Assembly: GCA_949358305.1 (NCBI GenBank)
Contig: OX442320.1
Coordinates: 4,046,259 to 4,110,258 of the forward strand
DNA length: 64,000 nt
DNA from: Strigamia acuminata
Taxonomy: Eukaryota; Arthropoda; Chilopoda; Geophilomorpha; Linotaeniidae
Reading direction: 5' to 3'
Shown here: positions 61,831 to 64,000 of the stretch, one piece after another
How positions within the stretch are numbered: position 1 is the stretch's first letter
Layout: the number at the start of each line of letters is the position of its first letter
Notes under the pieces: model-generated
The model's database searches: none
What the model was told of the DNA's origin: nothing
Seen by the model: the letters and a program-made list of their open reading frames with translations, nothing else
Made by a program: the position numbers and the translations under genes

Positions 61831-62410
61831 CAGAGACAACAACAGCAACAACAAAAACAATTGGCCATTTGATTCCCTGCTTAACCTACAGCCATTAATC
61901 TCCTGATTTCTGGTTCAGTTTTCGTTTGCCCCCAAAACCGTCAACGCCATTCGATTTCCAACCCTTGACTACCTCTAAAACCAAATATTGGATTTTGGAT
62001 TTGTTTTAAATATTTTTTTCAATTCAATTCGCGGTACGTTTCGTGTGCGTACGACGATCCCAAATGCACCTTGCCTTTTGCGCGGTTAGGCAATTATGCG
62101 GCTCAGGCTTGCGCGGCAATTCAATCAGCGCTTTTTACTACCATTGAGAATTTCTGCTTATTACGCGCTTGGTTATTCCGCGCTTGTTATGAGTTCCCGA
62201 CGTTACAATCATACAATATGTTACAATACATATACCGTACCTATTTTTGTCGAGTTTAGGGTTTGTCGCGCTAATGCTGTGTCGCAATAAAAGCATTGTC
62301 GAGTTTTTGCTTTGTTGCGCTTTTGCGTTGTTGCGGTAGCAGCAGTGTCGCGTTACGGCTTGTCGCGGATTTGCTTTGTCGCGTAATTACTCCTGCCATT
62401 GTGAGTTGGG

Positions 62411-62615
62411 CCTATAGAGGGCGCCACGGGACGGCGCTGAATAAATCACTTGTGATGTTATCCAACATGGCTGAAGCCACGCCGTTATCATTGTGCGACT
62501 TCAGCTAGTCACAACTACTTACATGATGTCAGGATAAAAGAACTTTCAACTGTGAGTGAATTATTAGAGTGTCAGGGACAAATACAAACGTCCAGTGACT
62601 CAATACCACAGCGTG
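62411..62615 (+). promoter_or_regulatory. Probable LTR/leader of the following gypsy element
   Basis: Contains a CTCF-like CCTATAGAGGGCGCCAC (62411-62427), AATAAA at about 62440 and TGTGATGTTATCC at 62452, then leader to the gag ATG. LTR limits and primer site could not be fixed because the partner LTR lies beyond the window. Confidence 0.4.
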
Positions 62616-64000
62616 ATGGCCGATCCAGTTGCGAACCAGCCCAAGGGATCCAGTGGTGCGCGCCCACCAAAGCCACTAGTAATACAACCAGACAATATGG
62701 CGACAGTATGGGAGGAATGGCTAGACTCCTATGAGTGGTATGCTGTGGCGGCACAAACCGAGACCCAGTCGGCTAAGGTACAAGTCGGATTAATGATGAG
62801 TGCCATCGGTCCAGAAGCTAGGAAGATTTTTAAAACTTTTGAGTTATCCGATGATGACAAAAAGAAATTGACTGTGGTGAAGAAAAAATTCACGGATAAA
62901 TTCGCGCCTACAGTAAACGAGAGTTTCGCGAGATATGAGTTTTTGACGCTACGCCAAGCTGAGGGACAGTCGATAGATGAATTCGTAACGGAGGCCCAAA
63001 CAAAAATGGCGAAGTGCAATTTCAAGACGCTAGCTGATGGAATGTTGCGGGACATGCTTGTGGTTGGCGTGAGAAGTGAAACCTTGCGACAACGGTTATT
63101 AGAAGAGACCGGAATGACGCTAGAAAAGGCGATACAGCTTGCACGATCGTCTGAGGCAGCAGAAAAGCAAGTGAAAGCTATGAAAAATTCAGGCGAATCT
63201 AAAGTGGATTTTGTGAGAGCGAATAAAAAGCCAGGACGAAGCATGAAAAATTCGTCGGATGGATTTTCCAAGCCATGTGGTCGGTGTGGTCGTACACACG
63301 AATTCGGGAAATGTCCAGCTTATGATAAGGCATGTAATAAATGCAAAAAGAAAGGACATTTTGCCAGTGTTTGCAGAGCCAGCCAGGCCGAGGGCAAGGA
63401 GAAATGGAAGAAAACCAAACCAAAGCAAGGCGTCGACATGGTAGACACCGAGGGAGACGAATCAGGCGAGGATTTATATTCCACATTGATGATTGATCGA
63501 ATCACCGTATCGCAGACGGATGATGACGACGATTGGTTTGAAACAGTGAAGCTTAATAATCAAGTTTCAATTGACATTAAGTTGGACTCAGGTGCAAGAT
63601 GTAACGTGATACCAGCATCAGTAATACGAAAACTGGGTGTGAAAGTGACGGAGTCACCAACGCGTCGGTTGCGTTCGTACACGGGACACCACATGAAGGT
63701 GGTGGGTGCAATAACTTTAGAATGTGCAATGAATCGTGGTAGATCGCCGGTAGAATTTCAAGTGGTGGAGGAAGACGTACCAGCATTATTTGGGCGAAAA
63801 ACGTGCGCGCAATTGAAGTTGATACAACGAATTAATGCCTTGGAGCCGGAAGTCACCGATGACGAAATAATGAAAAACATTTTCAGCGGGTTGGGCTGCG
63901 CCAAGGATTTCATTTATGACATTGATATTGACGAGAAGGCGCCGTTCAAAGTTTTTCCACCGCGGACAATTCCGCATGTACTGCAGAAACGCGTGAAAGC
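62616..64000 (+). CDS. Ty3/gypsy gag-protease, start of pol (open at window end)
   Basis: Frame open from ATG 62616 to the last base (461 codons plus 2 nt). Gag: WEEWLDSYEWYAVAA near residue 38, FTDKFAPTVNESFARYEF, then QAEGQSIDEFVTEAQ (retrotrans_gag pattern). Two knuckle-like Cys clusters (CGRCGRTHEFGKC, CNKCKKKGHFASVC) near residues 220-250. Aspartic protease near 325: IDIKLDSGARCNVIPASV. The region before RT follows (FKVFPPRTIPHVLQKRVK). Gag and pol are fused in one frame, as in mag/CsRn1-type gypsy elements of invertebrates. RT, RNase H and integrase presumably follow outside. Confidence 0.92.
   Translation, partial: MADPVANQPKGSSGARPPKPLVIQPDNMATVWEEWLDSYEWYAVAAQTETQSAKVQVGLMMSAIGPEARKIFKTFELSDDDKKKLTVVKKKFTDKFAPTVNESFARYEFLTLRQAEGQSIDEFVTEAQTKMAKCNFKTLADGMLRDMLVVGVRSETLRQRLLEETGMTLEKAIQLARSSEAAEKQVKAMKNSGESKVDFVRANKKPGRSMKNSSDGFSKPCGRCGRTHEFGKCPAYDKACNKCKKKGHFASVCRASQAEGKEKWKKTKPKQGVDMVDTEGDESGEDLYSTLMIDRITVSQTDDDDDWFETVKLNNQVSIDIKLDSGARCNVIPASVIRKLGVKVTESPTRRLRSYTGHHMKVVGAITLECAMNRGRSPVEFQVVEEDVPALFGRKTCAQLKLIQRINALEPEVTDDEIMKNIFSGLGCAKDFIYDIDIDEKAPFKVFPPRTIPHVLQKRVK

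Larger units (their letters stand above)
60931..62400. mobile_element. Putative element bounded by CGCGAC / GTCGCG clusters
   Basis: CGCGACA-type motifs cluster at 60965-61090 in one orientation and TGTCGCG-type motifs at 62250-62390 in the other, mirroring the architecture of the transposon at 55972-60325. A weak end pair (ggcgctatag / ctatagagggcgcc) exists but no target duplication was found. The interior holds tandem repeats and no transposase. Confidence 0.4.

Noticed and set aside
62729-63977. Minus-strand frames at the right edge
   Set aside because: Antisense shadows of the plus-strand gypsy gag-protease frame, which shows knuckles and a protease motif.

Overview
The window is a repeat-choked animal genome segment, not bacterial or viral: spliced genes with GT-AG introns, short secreted cystine-knot peptides, a degenerin/ENaC channel, a HEI10-type meiotic RING ligase, and Ty3/gypsy, BEL/Pao, Ty1/copia, LINE and many MITE-like elements on an A+T-rich background. 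This fits an invertebrate, most likely an arthropod or close relative. I cannot name the species.

Host genes. (1) A degenerin/ENaC channel gene on + (exons from 3633 to 9897). Its first visible exon runs without a stop from the second membrane helix of one channel unit into the first helix of the next, so it looks like a head-to-tail two-unit channel. (2) A CCNB1IP1/HEI10 homologue on - (13812 to 12537), rebuilt from eight exons with matching phases, two of them only 16 and 21 nt. (3) A family of two-exon secreted cystine-knot peptides on -, at 14070-14334, 14817-21199, 25452/25963-26326 and 55049-55484. One locus has two alternative body exons behind one signal-peptide exon; another is split by a BEL insertion in its intron.

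Layout. 1-2521: decayed Ty3/gypsy pol, followed by an 871-bp palindrome. 3633-9897: channel gene with several MITEs in its introns. 10011-12536: MITE and unrecognised sequence. 12537-14334: HEI10 and peptide A. 14418-22800, 25205-37860 and 54015-60870: three paralogous blocks, each built from a peptide gene and 23-bp A/T satellite. Each block has its own insertions: BEL/Pao (15155-21105) and a fold-back mariner-like element in the first; a young Ty3/gypsy (28622-37010) in the second; a DNA transposon carrying a LINE (55972-60325) in the third. The blocks serve as empty-site controls for one another, giving exact target-site duplications. 39767-54014: a 14.2-kb composite with 1711-bp terminal direct repeats. 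Its interior is a field of hairpins, a 128-bp hairpin array and a young copia insertion (42843-47802). 60930-62400: GC-motif clusters and short tandem repeats. 62616-64000: the open start of another Ty3/gypsy gag-pol.

Most unusual: the 39767-54014 composite. Many unrelated hairpin stems there carry loops of exactly six bases, and most loops read C....A in one orientation. Next are the shared-signal-exon peptide locus, the two-unit channel, a GGGAAAC -1 frameshift heptamer directly before the gag stop of the young gypsy element, and a CTCF-like core motif recurring in several unrelated repeat families.
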